Shown here: in pieces, positions 36,001-50,300 of the stretch
Layout: each line of letters begins with the position of its first letter
Position numbering within the stretch: position 1 is the first letter of the stretch
DNA from: Lumbricus rubellus
Lineage: Eukaryota > Annelida > Clitellata > Crassiclitellata > Lumbricidae
Assembly (NCBI GenBank): GCA_945859605.1
Contig: OX243814.1
Coordinates: 32,304,006-32,368,005, forward strand
Length of the DNA stretch: 64,000 nucleotides
Direction of reading: 5' to 3'
Notes under the pieces: model-generated
What the model was told of the DNA's origin: nothing
The model's database searches: none
Seen by the model: the letters and a program-made list of their open reading frames with translations, nothing else
Made by a program: the position numbers and the translations under genes

Positions 36001-39000
36001 TGCTGATGGTTCGTTTGCATACCTCTTGGCTACAGAAACATATATATTCATAGCTCAGTACACATTGGATTCCATAAAATAATTATGCATCCGAACTGGC
36101 TGAAAACTCTCATGCATATATATTCGAAAGGGTCAGACGGGTGAGGCACGTGAATAACTTTAATTTATTGATTAATAGCTTTTTAAAATTGAGTAATTTG
36201 AGTATACTTCCTCTTTCAAATGGTGATGGTCATGTGTGTTTATCGGTCCATTAATTAATTCACCAACATATATAGTATATGCAGTGGTTAAAATGTTTTC
36301 GATGAGCACCATGGGAATGCTGAATGTGCGAGTGCAGCGAAAATGCTGAAGAAGGGTTCTATTGGAACGGCACGATTATGTTTCCATGGTTCCATGCACA
36401 GTGAGCAGTGGGAAAGTGTTCAGGCAAAGAATTGCAAGGGGTGTGGGAACGCTGTTCCTATGCGTTCCCACCCATTTGAACTCTGAACCTACAGTATCAG
36501 CTGTGCTTCTGAGCAGTTTGCATTGTTGTTTCCGTTGTTGTATATAGAAATGAAAATTTTAAGTGCCAAGCTATATAGGAACTCATATAGCTCCATGTTG
36601 CTATTGCTCTCGCATGTGTATGGAGTTCTGTGTATGGAATTCTTGGCTACATGCAGTTTGGTGACGAGCCCAAGACCAAGGGGCGTGGGTCGTTGCTGGT
36701 GGTGGTGGTGATGATGGTGATGATGATGTTGATGATGTTGTTGATGAACGATGATGTTGATGATGATGATGATGTTGACGAGATTGATGAAGAGCAAGGG
36801 AATGACAGCGATGATGTAATTGCTTTGAACTGCATTTCACTTTAATGTATTTTCTGATTCCTGTTCTGTCTGTTTGTGCAGAAACCTCGATTCTAATTCT
36901 AAACCCACAGCCGCGTTAATTCGTCTGATGTCCCGACATATGTGAGATTGGTTATGACTTATGATGCAAAACATTTCTACTGAACTGCTGCCTGTGAAGA
37001 TCAATTTTTTACCAATTTGTCTCAGTTTACTCCGACGTCTTGTTTCTAAATTCGTGCGTTTGGATCGTCTTGCATTGGGGGGTGGGGGGCGTATTTGAGG
37101 GGGGTGTGGGGGTGGGTGGGAATGCACCATGGCTAATATTAGCCGTTTTCTTGGATGAAATGATGTGTTATCTGCTTCTTCGTGTCCTGGGACTGCTTGG
37201 CGTGCTGGTGGAATTCCTGTTTGTGTAATACGACCAGCGTTCTTCAGCGTTCTTCAGCGTTCTCCGACGTTCACTCTATGTTCTTCATGTGATAATTTTT
37301 CTCTTCGCTGTCCTCCTACTTTCTGTGGCCCATATAATCAGAATTCCCGTTGTCTGATTTATAGATTCTAGGATTTTTCGGTTATGTAGGCCTAGCTATA
37401 GATCTCTTGTCGAAATTGATGATATATTAGATATATTACATTCAGTACTAAAATGTAGGGCATAGTATGTGTTTATATACATAGTGAATATATACAAAAT
37501 ATATAAATATACATACACGTGTATATATATATATAAATGTATATAGATAATTGTGTATGTATGTATGTATTGTATCTATAGCTTATGCAAATGTATACAC
37601 ATTCCGGCAGAGCTTGATGTAAAAGAAATGCTTTAGGGTTGGCATATTTGTGATGCTTAAATTCCTATTAGTTATTTAGTCGATCAGTCTTTTATACCAC
37701 GCTGCCAAAGATTAGTATTAAAGGAATGCTGTCTGGAATTCTTTGTTTCAAAATTTCTGCCACATGGCAGACGGGCGAGCGCTTGATTGTGTCTTTGGCA
37801 ATGGTTAGTCTGCTATGGCTTCATATCTTCCTCTTTGTGCCTGCGCACTGTGCGCAGCGTACAACTGTGCACGCTGAGAGTCGTGTTGGATAATTGCGCA
37901 TTTACGACGTGCAGCTCAAGTGAAATCCTGGATCACCGTGGGCCGTGTTTCGGTATTGCAAGATTCTTGGAATTTAGCCCCACGCTGAGATGCTTTGCAG
38001 TTTGGTCTTCGGAATGGACCGGAATTTAAGATGACGAGATTGTTGCCAACATTTAATACACGGGTCGTCGTGTGGGGTATTAAACAGTTCAGTAGGTGCT
38101 GTGCTGATGCGAGTATATAGTCCTGTTCTCATCTTAATCGTATCTGAACTGGTATACTGCGCATTTTATGGTGGCTTGCGATTACTGATTTCTGAATATT
38201 TCTTTGGTATGAATTTCCAAAGCAGTGATTTACAAGAAATCTGTGATTGTGAATGAGACAGAAGTAGAGACTGAATTGATTGTGACGTTAAACTAGTGGT
38301 TTTGAACAGCTGCGTGACTGTGTTTATGTTTTTTCCATTTATTGAAATCCCTTTTGTTTTTGTTGTTTTTGATTTGTAATGCAAGGGCAATTACGATCTA
38401 TGTTTGGTGGCTTTGATTTTGCAAGCATGAAAAACAGTTTGGCCTGTTCAACTTGGTGTGAAAATTGGTTAACACAGTTTAAGTGGTTATCTCAATTTAA
38501 CTGATGTAAACAAAACTGTTGTTTGCCATCTAGGAAATTGATATTACTACCATGTGAACATTGACTATGGCAATAAGCCATTAAGCTACACTTTCTCATA
38601 AGTTATAGATGGCTTTGTTACAAATGTGAACGTTGTTGATTGGTCCACTATTTCAATATCCCATGGGATCAGCTGTGTAGTTGCTATTCCAGGCCAGGCG
38701 TGATGAACATGCTTTGAAGAACATGTCCCTCTGCCACTATCTGGCCATTGGTTGCTTTGTTGATGCCCTTGCTGTGTTTCCTGTAACTTATTGTCATTTA
38801 TTGTCACCAGATGGCTGTGTGTTGTTGCATTTGTGTTATTAAGATTGGTTGGATGAAACTAAATGTTTCTGAGATTGTTGATGAGATGAAATACTGGTGC
38901 TGAAAGGGTGTTCAGAGGTTTTCACAAGGGTTCAGATTTGGTACAGAGAAGGAAAAATTACTGAGGAGTGTTTGTGATGGCAGGTTTCTCATGCAGTACT

Positions 39001-42000
39001 AGACGTGTTAAACGGTAATTGGAAATCCAATTAAATCTGTTTAGAAAATAATTATCGGTTTTTTAATTACTTAAAAAACGATAAAATGATTTTACAACTG
39101 GATGTGTACCGTTAATTAAGCTACTGACCAGTAATGTCCAGTATGGTGTCTGGTATAGTATTGACTGATGGTCGGGTGGGTGGACAGATGGCCAAACACT
39201 GAGACAGATGGATGGACAGACTGACTGAGGGGATGTACAGACGTAGGGATTTAGTTAGACAATATAATTTATTTAGAACTGCATTAGCCCGCTTCAAACG
39301 CCATCGTCCAGTTGACATGCTGCATGTCTAAGAGCATGTCTATTAAGATTTCATGTGTTATGTGTTGAGTCCACAGTCTCCACAGTTTTTCGCCTGAGAA
39401 CATGGTAGAATGGAGCTTAGTAGCCGTGGTTGTCCCTGACTACTTACAGGGTGCAGGACAGTTGGAGTGTATTGTACATGTGACTATTGTATATACATGG
39501 GGCGGTAGGTAAACAGTGACTCTTGAGTCTAATTTTGGCGCTATGAGCTTTGATATATTGGCTGCAGTTTGAGCAGGATAGTACCGTAATTTTCATGGTT
39601 TCAGCCAGTTCTTGTAAATGCCCTTAGAAGCTAGTTGTATATGAGCTGTAAATGTCTGAACCAAATAGAAATGTCTGAGCTAACAGAGTGACAACTTGTA
39701 ATTGTCTGAACCAAATGTCTGAAGCAATATTTACTTTTTGTGACTGTACGAAAAAAGTGTGTATGGTTGAAATATTTGACAATATTTTGATTGCTGTTTT
39801 AAATGGGTGCTGCTGCTGCTGCTGACATTATCACTAACTGACTTTAAGTTCATGGATTCTGCATTCAGACAAATTATAGTTTGATATTATTGTTTGCTCT
39901 GTTCAATTGTGTCTTAATTTATTGAGTATTTTTCTCTTTGCAGATTCGAAACATTCAGCATGTGTTGCGTCTGACGAAGGAGAACTTGGAGGCCCTCAAT
40001 GCGGAGTTTGGCAATCACAAGCATCCCCCATCAATGTATCTTAAGGTATTATACTGTAGTTGCTCAACATTTCCATTTTTACATGCCTTCTCTCATGCTT
40101 ATTAATTCTAAACAAATTTAGTCTTGTGGTCCAATTCTTTTGAATCGATGTAAAAAAACTGGAAGTATTTGTAATGCTGTATTAATTGGGCAAATTTATC
40201 ATATTAATTAAATTTACTCAGAAATGAGTGCCAGCTGTAGCTGCCAGTCTCTCTTTTTTCAATGTTTTTAAGTAGTTCTTATGAAAAATGGAAATGTACT
40301 GGATCCTATTTCTGCAGTTATCATTTTAGCGTGACCGCTGATATAAATGCCGTCAGAGTCATGAGTTCTATGACTTTATGATCTCATTAATGTAACTACC
40401 CCGGTACACTGGGAGCAACTGGCAATGACATACATGTAGCTCTCTTGCTGCATGTGCTGTCTCTCTGTTTCTGTCTGTCTGTTTCTCTCTCTTTCTCTCT
40501 CCTGCTGAAATTGTAGACACAGGTGGCGTGAACTGCTTCTACCTAAATTGCTAATACTGCCATCATTTACAAATGCTCTCTGACTCTCCACTTTTGCCTT
40601 CTCATCACAAGAGAATATAGCGGGCTTCTCTTTCTTTCGCCCTCATGCCAGGCTGAACTTAGACTTATGAAGAAATGTGAATCTGTAGCAGAGTGATTTC
40701 TCCACACCTCAGATTCACATTTCTTTGTGAGATTCACATTTCTTTGTGAGATTCACCTTTCTTTGTGAGATTCACATTTCTTTGTGACTTTGTGCATGTT
40801 TAAAATGTTTAGTAAAGTAACGATGATAATAATACTAATGAGGATGATGATGGCATTGACGACAGTGGCATCATCAGCAACGATAACAACAGCTACAACA
40901 GTAGCAGAGTACTGCTGAGCAAATGAATAATTAAGAGACCTGTGCTATGAGCTATGTACTACTTTACATATTACTGTAAGGATGGTCTGACAAGTCAGTA
41001 ACTGCAATTTATCAGTTTACTGACCATTTATAAAGCGCTTCTCACAGCAAAAGCCTTTCAGAAGCGCTCCCAGTGCGTTCAGCCCCTAGAAAACAAGCAA
41101 GTTAATAGCTAGTTGTTTGGATGACTTGCCAGCAACTTCCATTCATGGCAGTAGTGGCTAATTTTTAAAATTTTACTGCTGATTTTTTATTACCAACGGC
41201 CAATCTATAATTTAATTTTTAAGTTTGGCATCTTGTGACATGGGGTTATTATTATGTTTGCGAAAAACGAGAGACTTGCAAATGTCCACAGAAACAGTGT
41301 TTCTATGTTCAATTGCCACCTCATTCATTTCATCCCCAGGGGGCGTAAAGCTAACGGACCTGCCTTCGGGCAGAGAACTCACCATCGCCATCATTGATTT
41401 GCGTCTTGTGCGTTGCAGCAGTGGCGGTGCTATAGAAGTTTCGAGAGATAGAATCGTATGAGACAATGGATAATATATTAATTGCATTTTGTAGGAATAC
41501 GAAGGCCTCACGAACAAGATCCACGAACTGCAGCTGCGTGAGCAGGAACTGCAGGAACATTTGAGTTCGGAAGACCTTCCAGCCGACTCCCCTCTCCAAC
41601 CGGACGATCATCCTGATCCAATCGATCATGAACCACAGCCACCACCGCTGCCGTGCCCTCCATCCGTTCCGAGTGGTGCAAGTGTGGATCCAGCGGACAA
41701 GGGAGCGATGAGAAACATGGTGAAAGCGTACCTACCGAACAAACAGATAACAACCGTGAGACGCAGTTTAGTTTTATATCGATTGTAAATCACAATTGTA
41801 CTTTATTCAGGTTTTTGGTTACATTTTAATGCTTCTATAACGACAAACACCACATAAGTTACCTTTTAGTCTCCTTAATGAACTTCTTTGTCTTTCTTTG
41901 CCCCTTTTCCGAAAGCGTTTGAAAACCATTCTCTTTGATTGTGGTTTGGTGTCAGGTCGGGAGCACCTCTGAGAAGTTCTCTTGAAGGGGCGCTATATAA

Positions 42001-43399
42001 ATGTACGATTACAATTACAAAACACCAGTTCTTAGAAGGTTGAGTGATCTTTTGAGCTGCAGCACATGCAGGGCAACATGGGTGCTCCTGAAGGTGAACT
42101 TGCTCATGGCCAGTCCATTGATTGATTGATTCATTCATTCTTTGATTGATTGATCGATTGATTGGTTGATTCGTTCATTCATTTATTGACTCTCCAGGCA
42201 TTCTCTGAATACTATAGATACAAGTTTATGACTTGTGTAAAGCCTTCACGAATGGCTGGTGCCAGGAGACACTGGTGCGAATGAGATAAGGGCGCCCACA
42301 TTATTTTCGGAAATGCTTTGTCGCGAGATCACGCGAAAAAATAGTCTAAAAGTCACGAGATGAGCAGCTAAATGATGACATTAATTAGCAAATGTTTGCT
42401 CTTGCCTAGTTCTTTCATAGACTATTCTTTATGCTATAGAGCATGGATTTAAGCCTATTATTAAGTTAGCGGCACGGCACAATGATGAATCGTATCTATT
42501 AAAGATAGCCTAGTGACCTACAGCTGTCATATTTATGAGAATTCACAATATCACCGTGGCGACCGCTGGACTATTAAAAGAGCCCAAAATATTGTTAAGT
42601 CGCGAGGAAAAATTTTTCAGTTGCTGACACATTGAAAAGTAGCCCAAGTCGTGCTATTTGTGACGACCTGGCAACCCTGAGTGATTAGTTAATAAATATT
42701 GTGAATAAGCATTAATTATTATTATAAGACTTGCGGTGTTTCTGATTGTTTTGTCTTAATTGTTTGAATGTACAGTGTATTATATTGTTACAATAGACTT
42801 CTTTGTCAGCTCTGAAGTTCTGTAAAATATGATGCACTGAGGTTTAGGACGTGGCTCTTAAAATTGGTTCAGCTACAAAAAAATAACCTGTTATATAACT
42901 TGGCCTCAATTAAAGACAGTTAGTTCTTGTTATGGCTCCAAGAGCAGCCTTACAATTTCAGAGCACATATACATTATACAAACCTGTGTGTAGTGTATGT
43001 GTGTGTGGTGTATGTGTAGGCTGCTGTTGCTATGTGCGGCTTGTGTGAGGACATAGTTTGTCCAATCAATTGGGTCACTTTGTCCTTGAAATTTCCTTCT
43101 GTCAGACTGCCGATGGAGACCTTGATTATGGACATGGCTACTCCCTGGGGACCGATGATATTGATCTGTAAAAAGTCTTCCAGGTTTGCAGTCTAATGCA
43201 AATGCATTGCGTTTAAAGTGCCACAGTTGTCCAGTGCAGATGTTTACACAATTAGCATTTGCATTCATTTAATCGATCAATCAATTAAGCAATCAGTTGA
43301 GCAATCAATCTTGTGTTAAGAAGTCTGTTCAAGTCTCTCTCTCTTCCATTTAAATAAGTTCTGCCATTTGCCAGGGACAAAATGTGTTGCTTATAAATG

Positions 43400-43464
<65 letters not shown>

Positions 43465-43903
43465 AACATGCATGTTTATATACGTGTGTTTTTATAATTG
43501 TATAACATCTATATATGTTGGTGCTATTTTAATTCTAGGACAATGGAGAAATGAATGGACTGTGCTATCTGAGAATGTTCAAAGCATTGGAAGGGACGAA
43601 TTAATAATTAATTGGATGTTGTATTGAAAGTGGATTTCAGTCTGGCCGTTCCGTTTTCTCCCCGCTTCATTGACCAGCAAGCAGACGACTTTTGTGCACC
43701 CCCCTTCCCCACTCTCATTGTCATTGCCCCCCTCTTTCTGTCCAGTATTTAGATCATTTCTCTACAGACTACTACCCAACTGACAGACAGTGGGTGAGGT
43801 CGTCTGCCACTGCGCTCTGCAATGTCGTCATCGTCGTCATCATCCACCCAAAGACCTTGTCCACTTCTGTGTGTGTGTCTGTCTGTCTATGTCTGTCTTC
43901 GTA

Positions 43904-43956
<53 letters not shown>

Positions 43957-44283
43957 CTCTCTCTGCCTCTCTCTCTGCCTCTGGGCAGTCTATCGATGTG
44001 ATGTATGTCCATCAGCTTGAGAGCACGTCAAAGTTATTTGTGGGTTTGTTTGTTTGTCAGTCTGCAAGTGTGCTTGCATCTATGTGTCCGTAAGTCTTCA
44101 CATTGTACATGTATATGCACAAGTGACGTAACAATTCTTCTTGTCCGTTTGACGTTCGTCCCTATCTCTCATGGAATGTCTCGCCATGTTTCCTACTGAC
44201 GTATTAGATGTGGTGCTATGTCTGTCTGCCTCTGTCTGCCTTTTCTTGGCCGGCTGTGCTGATGCTGTCTGTAGTGACGTCCA

Positions 44284-44348
<65 letters not shown>

Positions 44349-47300
44349 CTGGATTGTGTTCGTATCGCAATCGATAAGTTCGCTGACCTTTCTTCGTTCA
44401 GATGCTTACAGTGCGGTGGCCAATACGTCAGTCAGTCTCCAACCTGGATGCGTCAGTTCTTTGATGTTGCTGCTGCTGCTGCTGCTGATGCTGTTGCTGA
44501 TGCTGTTACGGATGATGCGGATGATGCAGCCGGCGAGTGCGCAGAAACTCAGGCTATTGGCGTTTCATGTTTCGAGGCTGTGGTGTGAGCAGTGACGTAT
44601 AGGAAGGCGGTTGGGCGACTTTTGAGTCTGAGGCGCCTGAATTGGGCGCTGTTATCCTTGGTGTATATGGTGGACGGTATTATCCATGGGTGAACGGTGT
44701 TATCCAAGGGGAAGCTGTAGGCCTAGTTAGACCAGAGTCAACTTTCACCACCATGCCCAACCAGTGTGGTTAAAGAACAACTACATAACTAACCAGGAGT
44801 GTTTTTACATTTAATAGGCTTAGCAAGAGTCAATGTGTCTCAGCGCTTCTGAGTGGATTTTTTTAAGAGTCGCTATATAAGTTCTTGAAATGAATGAATG
44901 AATGAATGAATGAATTGATGGGCATGGGGAGTGTGGGGGGGGGGGTGATTAAGTGCAGATCTGGAAGAGGTCAACTGATCTAAGTGCAATGGGTTGAGAA
45001 CTATTAAGAAGGATTTTAATTAAAGTCTTTGATCGGTGGCCAGCCATTGTATTGAATGTGATATTTATGGCTGTATTGTTATAGGCTCCTGTATACTTGC
45101 GGGGATTTTGTTTGTCCTCCTGTTATAGAATTGTGAATGATCCGTAGTTTGTGCAGAATGGTACACACACAACTGTCTATTAATACAATCTGGGCATAAC
45201 TACCATTATTACTGATTCCACAAAGTCTTAGTCTCATTAGCAACAAAGTCTGCTCTGGTCATAGGCGCAATCACGTTCAAAAAGTTGGGGGGGACCATAA
45301 TAATAATAGAGTTAGGGGACCACTCAAAAGTTGGGGGGGACGCGTCCCGTGGGTCCCATAGGGTGGTTGCGCCTATGGCTCTGGTGATTGTTCAATGTTC
45401 ATCACCATTTCAACTTCTGCAGCTCACCTATAACTCATTAATTGTAAACATTGAGTGTGATGGTTTAAACAGATCTGCAGTGTGCCTACATGTATAGATT
45501 GTCATCCATTGTGCAGTTGTTGACTTGTTACTAGTGAGAGTTACAGAATATTGTAGTCCCGAGATAATTGTTATTGATCACATAATTATATGTGTAATGT
45601 GTATACTATAGTCAGTACTGATTGTATTAAACCTCGCTGTACGTATAAGCAGCTAAAGCTGTTTGGTGGATGTGTTTGTGGTAATGTCTGTACTGAGTAC
45701 TCATTTTCATTTTCTTAGCTTTTGTGTGACTTTTGTATAAATGCGCACGTGATATGTTTATATGTTTGTATACGTGTGTCTATTTGGATCTGACCATCTA
45801 TGTAGCACCTTTTCAGTTCCTCTCAAAGAGTGGACAGCTCTTAGTTTCAACCTCTGTACTAATATGCCAATTTTAAGTATTAGATCAGCATAATATTATA
45901 GGAGATGGTTTGAATTGAATTATGTGGAGGGTTTATAACGGATGTACAATTTTTTGTACACTGTCCGAAACCTTGATTGATAGGATGGCCAGCATTTTAC
46001 ACTGGCGAAACATTACTTTACCCCCCCCCCCCCCACCCACACCCCAACCGTCAGACTTAAAATCCTGGTTCAGTTGTTCATGATTGGTAATACAAAGAGA
46101 GTTTCTTGACTAACTGCCATGCCAGGCAGTTTCTTCTTTGAAATCAGAAGCAGTGCAGTATGTCAATTAGGCACACATAAGTTATGACCAATTACGAACA
46201 CAAGCGGCAGCAACAGTGCTATTGATAGGAGACACTTGGTGAGTTGCTTGGTATGGGAAGAAGCAAGCGCCTATAAACAATGGACTGGGATTAGATTGCA
46301 GAGCATAATAACTCTGTGGTTCTGAAACTAATTTCAGAACAAGGCATCGCTGCTGAAAGTCATTCAGTCAATGAATGGCACATGGTATTAATTTCAGTTT
46401 TTTTTTTAAAAATCCCAGCTAGTCCCGTAATTTTGATAAGAAGCAATGTTTGAGAAAATACATTTGACAGTAAATTTATTCCAAGGCATATTTTTATATA
46501 GGGGCGCCGCTTGTGGCCTCTTGAAGGCAGTTTGCTGCTTTGTAAGGCACCCTTGTAATGCCATAACAGCATGGCGGTGTTATAGTACCATATAAATTGT
46601 TCTAAAATTTGATTATTATACTTGTCGGGAAATTGTACGGAAAGAATTTTAATGCATTTATTTCATTCAGAGCATTTTTATGATAGTGTTCCATGATACC
46701 TAATCAGAGGAGTTACCAGCCAAACTTTAGCAGAGGAGAACAGCTTTCAGTGATTGGATGATTGAAACTGTGGCTGTGTGCTGGGAGCGCCCCTGAGTGG
46801 ATTCTTGAAGGGGTGCTGTGTAAGTCCATAGAATGAATGAATGTTTTCTTCAGTAAAAGCCACAATGAAGAAATTCAATTACTATCGGATGGCTTCTTCA
46901 TTATTCAAAACAGATTATAAGCTAAAAAAAACTCTAGGAACTTAGCAACAAGCACTTAAAAACTGTTCTGTTTGGCCGTGCTGGAGTCGGGAGCGCCTCT
47001 GAGTAGTTTCCTTGAAGAGGCGCTATATAAATACTTGAATGAATGAATGAATGAAAGAAACATGTTCAAGTGCGAAAGAAGAAAGACTCGAGACATAATT
47101 TATGAAGCAAATTTTGATTGGTCAGATGTAATAAATGCAACGTTGAAGTGAGGTCATTCCAGAGAAAGTTGAGTCTTCACGAGAAATTGCTGTAAGCTTT
47201 TAGTATAAATTTGTGGATACTGGTCTAAGTACTAAGCAAGGGAATTCAGACAGAAAGTCTACTAAAATGTGCACAGATTTTGCTTTCAAAGAATCGCAAC

Positions 47301-50300
47301 AAAATTTTTACTTAAAAACCCTATAGAAGATGTGTGTTGTGTTTCACTTAAATTTGCATGCATGTGTGTCCCTTGCGACTGGTCTAAGAGACTGCTCCTC
47401 TTCCTCTTCTTCTTCTTCTTCGTGGTTAAACGTGAGTGTCTGTGAGTGTGTCTAATGGAAAGCAAGATGACTTATTGATGTGTTTTGCAGATTCCAGTGC
47501 GGCCGGGTGTTGCGTTAAGAGACGCTCTCGCGAAAGGCATGAAACGTCGAGAATTAAATCCCGACAAATGCATCGTGTATCGAGCACAGCAACGGTATGT
47601 GTGGATGATGACATCACTTTGCTTAACTTATTTCCAAAGATTTCTGCTCTTTTTCATTCATTCTTTCACATTCGTTCGTTTAGAAGGTTTATTTAGCACC
47701 CTTTCCTCCTTTCAAGAAGGCTACTCAGAAGCGCTCCCAGCCCTGCCACGGCTAAAAGATAGGTTTTGAGGAACTGGTAGAAAGCAGTGTAGTTATTCAT
47801 TGTTATATCGTTGCTGGTCTGTACTGTTGGTTTGGTAGGAGGAATAAAACAGAACAATAACTATCTTCTTTTCTGTACTGGAAATGAGTTAGAGTTCAAA
47901 CCCATGCAACTTTATCGAGCTTGATAACTGGAAGAAGGCCAGTGGGTCATGAACTGTGATAGGTGGTTATTAAATATTGAAATGATTTAAATTGTCATTT
48001 TGTCATCATTGTGAATGTTATTCTTCGTGGTACTAAATATTGTATCTTGATTTAGGTTTGAAGAATGCTTACTGCACAGTACTGAGTGCGACACAGTGTT
48101 GTTTGACGCTGTAAAGAATAGTGTCCACAAAAGGACAGGGAACCAGCGCAGCTCATCATTATTGTGTGAAAAGTGACTTTGCCGTTAGAGCAGGCTTTTC
48201 TTTTGTCATTGAGAATGTCACTTCTTATTCTTGGGAGGGCAGGGACTGAATTGAAAAGCTTGCCATTTGAATGCAGGAACTGCTAATGAAACCATGTAGC
48301 ATTACTAAACTTAAAACTGTTCTTTTTAGGCGTGCTGGAGTCCGGAGCGCCTCTGAGTAGTTTCTTTTACTTGAAGGAGCGCTATATAAATGTCCGAATG
48401 AATGAATGAATATCGCATTGTTGCCATTGCATGTTATGTTTGCATATTAACCCGTTTACCGTGTAATAAAAATATTCTTAGTAAAATTTGGACGAGTTAA
48501 CTCGGGGATCACGGTAAAGGGGTTAATGGATGGATGTCTTGTCTTTTGCAGAACGCTAGTCAGTTGGGAGACGGACATTGCTCTGCTTGCTGGTCAGGAA
48601 GTGTCTGTGGAACTAAAGGAACCAGCCGACCTCAAAGAATCCATTGCCTTCGCCTCTCAAACGACGACCGAGCATCAGTTCGTACGTTACTCATCCTCCT
48701 CCTCTGTCCTGCTTTTCAGTTTCTCTGTTTCACTATATACGGCATACGCATATGCTGCGCTGAACAATGAGCATTTAATTGCACTGGTTCAGCAATTTTC
48801 GTGAGATATGCGTAAATTTGCCTCTATTTTTAGTTCTAGGAATGTGTTAGTCTTTAGAATGTTCCGGTCGTGTAGTGCAGCTGTAAAACTTTACAGAAGT
48901 AAGACTTCAACGTATAAAAAGTTTGAGATTGAGAATAAATGATCTATATTGCAATTACAGTAGTTTGAAGTGAATGCGAATCATGACAACGTGGACTACA
49001 AGACAGTATTTGGCTGACGACAAGTTATGCACCTGATGTGTGAGGATGACTGACTTAAACCCTAAGATCAGATGGTTTAGTTGTTGGTTGGTGTGTGTAA
49101 GAGAAGAGTCCATCCTTATTTGGTCATCAGAATGAGTCGGCAGCTATGTTTTTTACATGGACACACTGTCTGTGTGATGTTTATGGATGTTCTAAGAGAT
49201 GAGAGATGATGCATGCGCTGTTCTATCAGATGACAAAGTTGAAAGGTTAGAACAGAAGACTGTATTGGAGATTTACGGAGCTGCTTATAAGAAGGACACT
49301 TTGAATGTTATTGTCATGGTTCTTTATTACACAATACACATGCAAGAGTACATAATCACCAACGTGATGTGGGCGTATAGTGTAGATAACTATCGGGGAA
49401 GATATATGGTGTGTGTAGGTGTGTGTACTGTTATTTTTTATTGACTTCGATATGGGTAGTGTAAGTTTGGGTCGCTTGCTTCATACATTAGCTGAGACTT
49501 GTCGATTGTTTTTCGTGTAGATGCGCAAGACGTTCTTCACGCCAGCCTTCTGCGACACGTGTCGGAAGCTGCTGTTCCAGGGCATCAAGTGCCAGATGTG
49601 CAGCGGCCGGTACCACATGCGCTGCCGAGAACGGTCGTCGAGATGGTGCCACGCTGGCGATTTCGAAGACAGCAAGCGCGAACAGACGAAGTTGTGAGTG
49701 CTTCTCGCTACTGCCAAGTCAGGGATGTTTTTAAGGAATTTTTAGAACTGCACAACTCCTTCTCTTCCTTCCCATCCTCCTCCATGGTAGATTACTTCCA
49801 GTCGGAGGACAATGACCATTTTTCGCTAGTTTTAACCATAGATGTAAAAAACGATAAAAACAAAATAAAAAACGAGAAAAAACCGACGTTTTTTTCAAAA
49901 AAATAAAAAACGACAAAAAACGATAAATAACGGAAACGGAAAATTATTTGACTTTGCTACATCTAAAACCGCATTTTAGCCATGAAAATCTTGATTAGGA
50001 ACCTACTACGCGTAGGCTATCTCTTAAATGATGATGTTAAACGATGAAATAATGACTTTAGTAAGTTTAGTTAGCTGGATCCTTGAGAGTTGGTGAAAAA
50101 CATAAGAAATATCAGAAAAAAATTAAAATTAAGGAAAATAATAATAGAAAGTAAATGTATAAATAAAGATAAAGAAAAAAATAAAAAACGATGGGAAAAA
50201 TAAAAAACCAAAAAAACGACGTTTTTGGGAGAGAATAAAAAACGGAAAAAAACGTTTTTTACAACTATGGTTTTAACTGTACGAAGTGCTTCTACAACTG

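Larger units (their letters stand above)
30093..39943 (+). other. BRAF/Raf: RAF intron 1 (9.85 kb)
   Basis: Non-coding. It holds SINE pieces (30430, 30930), a TTAA palindrome (31326), hAT MITEs (31724, 35271), an inverted-repeat element (35145), a 60-bp tandem repeat (32685-32840) and GGAT and GATG microsatellites (32956-33035, 36696-36790). No alternative exon is recognisable. Confidence 0.8.

Noticed and set aside
36362..36547. Short plus-strand frames in RAF intron 1
   Set aside because: No similarity to any RAF region and no paired splice sites. RAF exons 1 and 2 join in phase without them.
41212..41629. Possible extra RAF exon or antisense gene just before exon 3
   Set aside because: The plus-strand frame at 41225-41461 stops before exon 3 and lacks a donor. 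The minus-strand frame overlaps exon 3 as a shadow. The RAF reading is complete without it.
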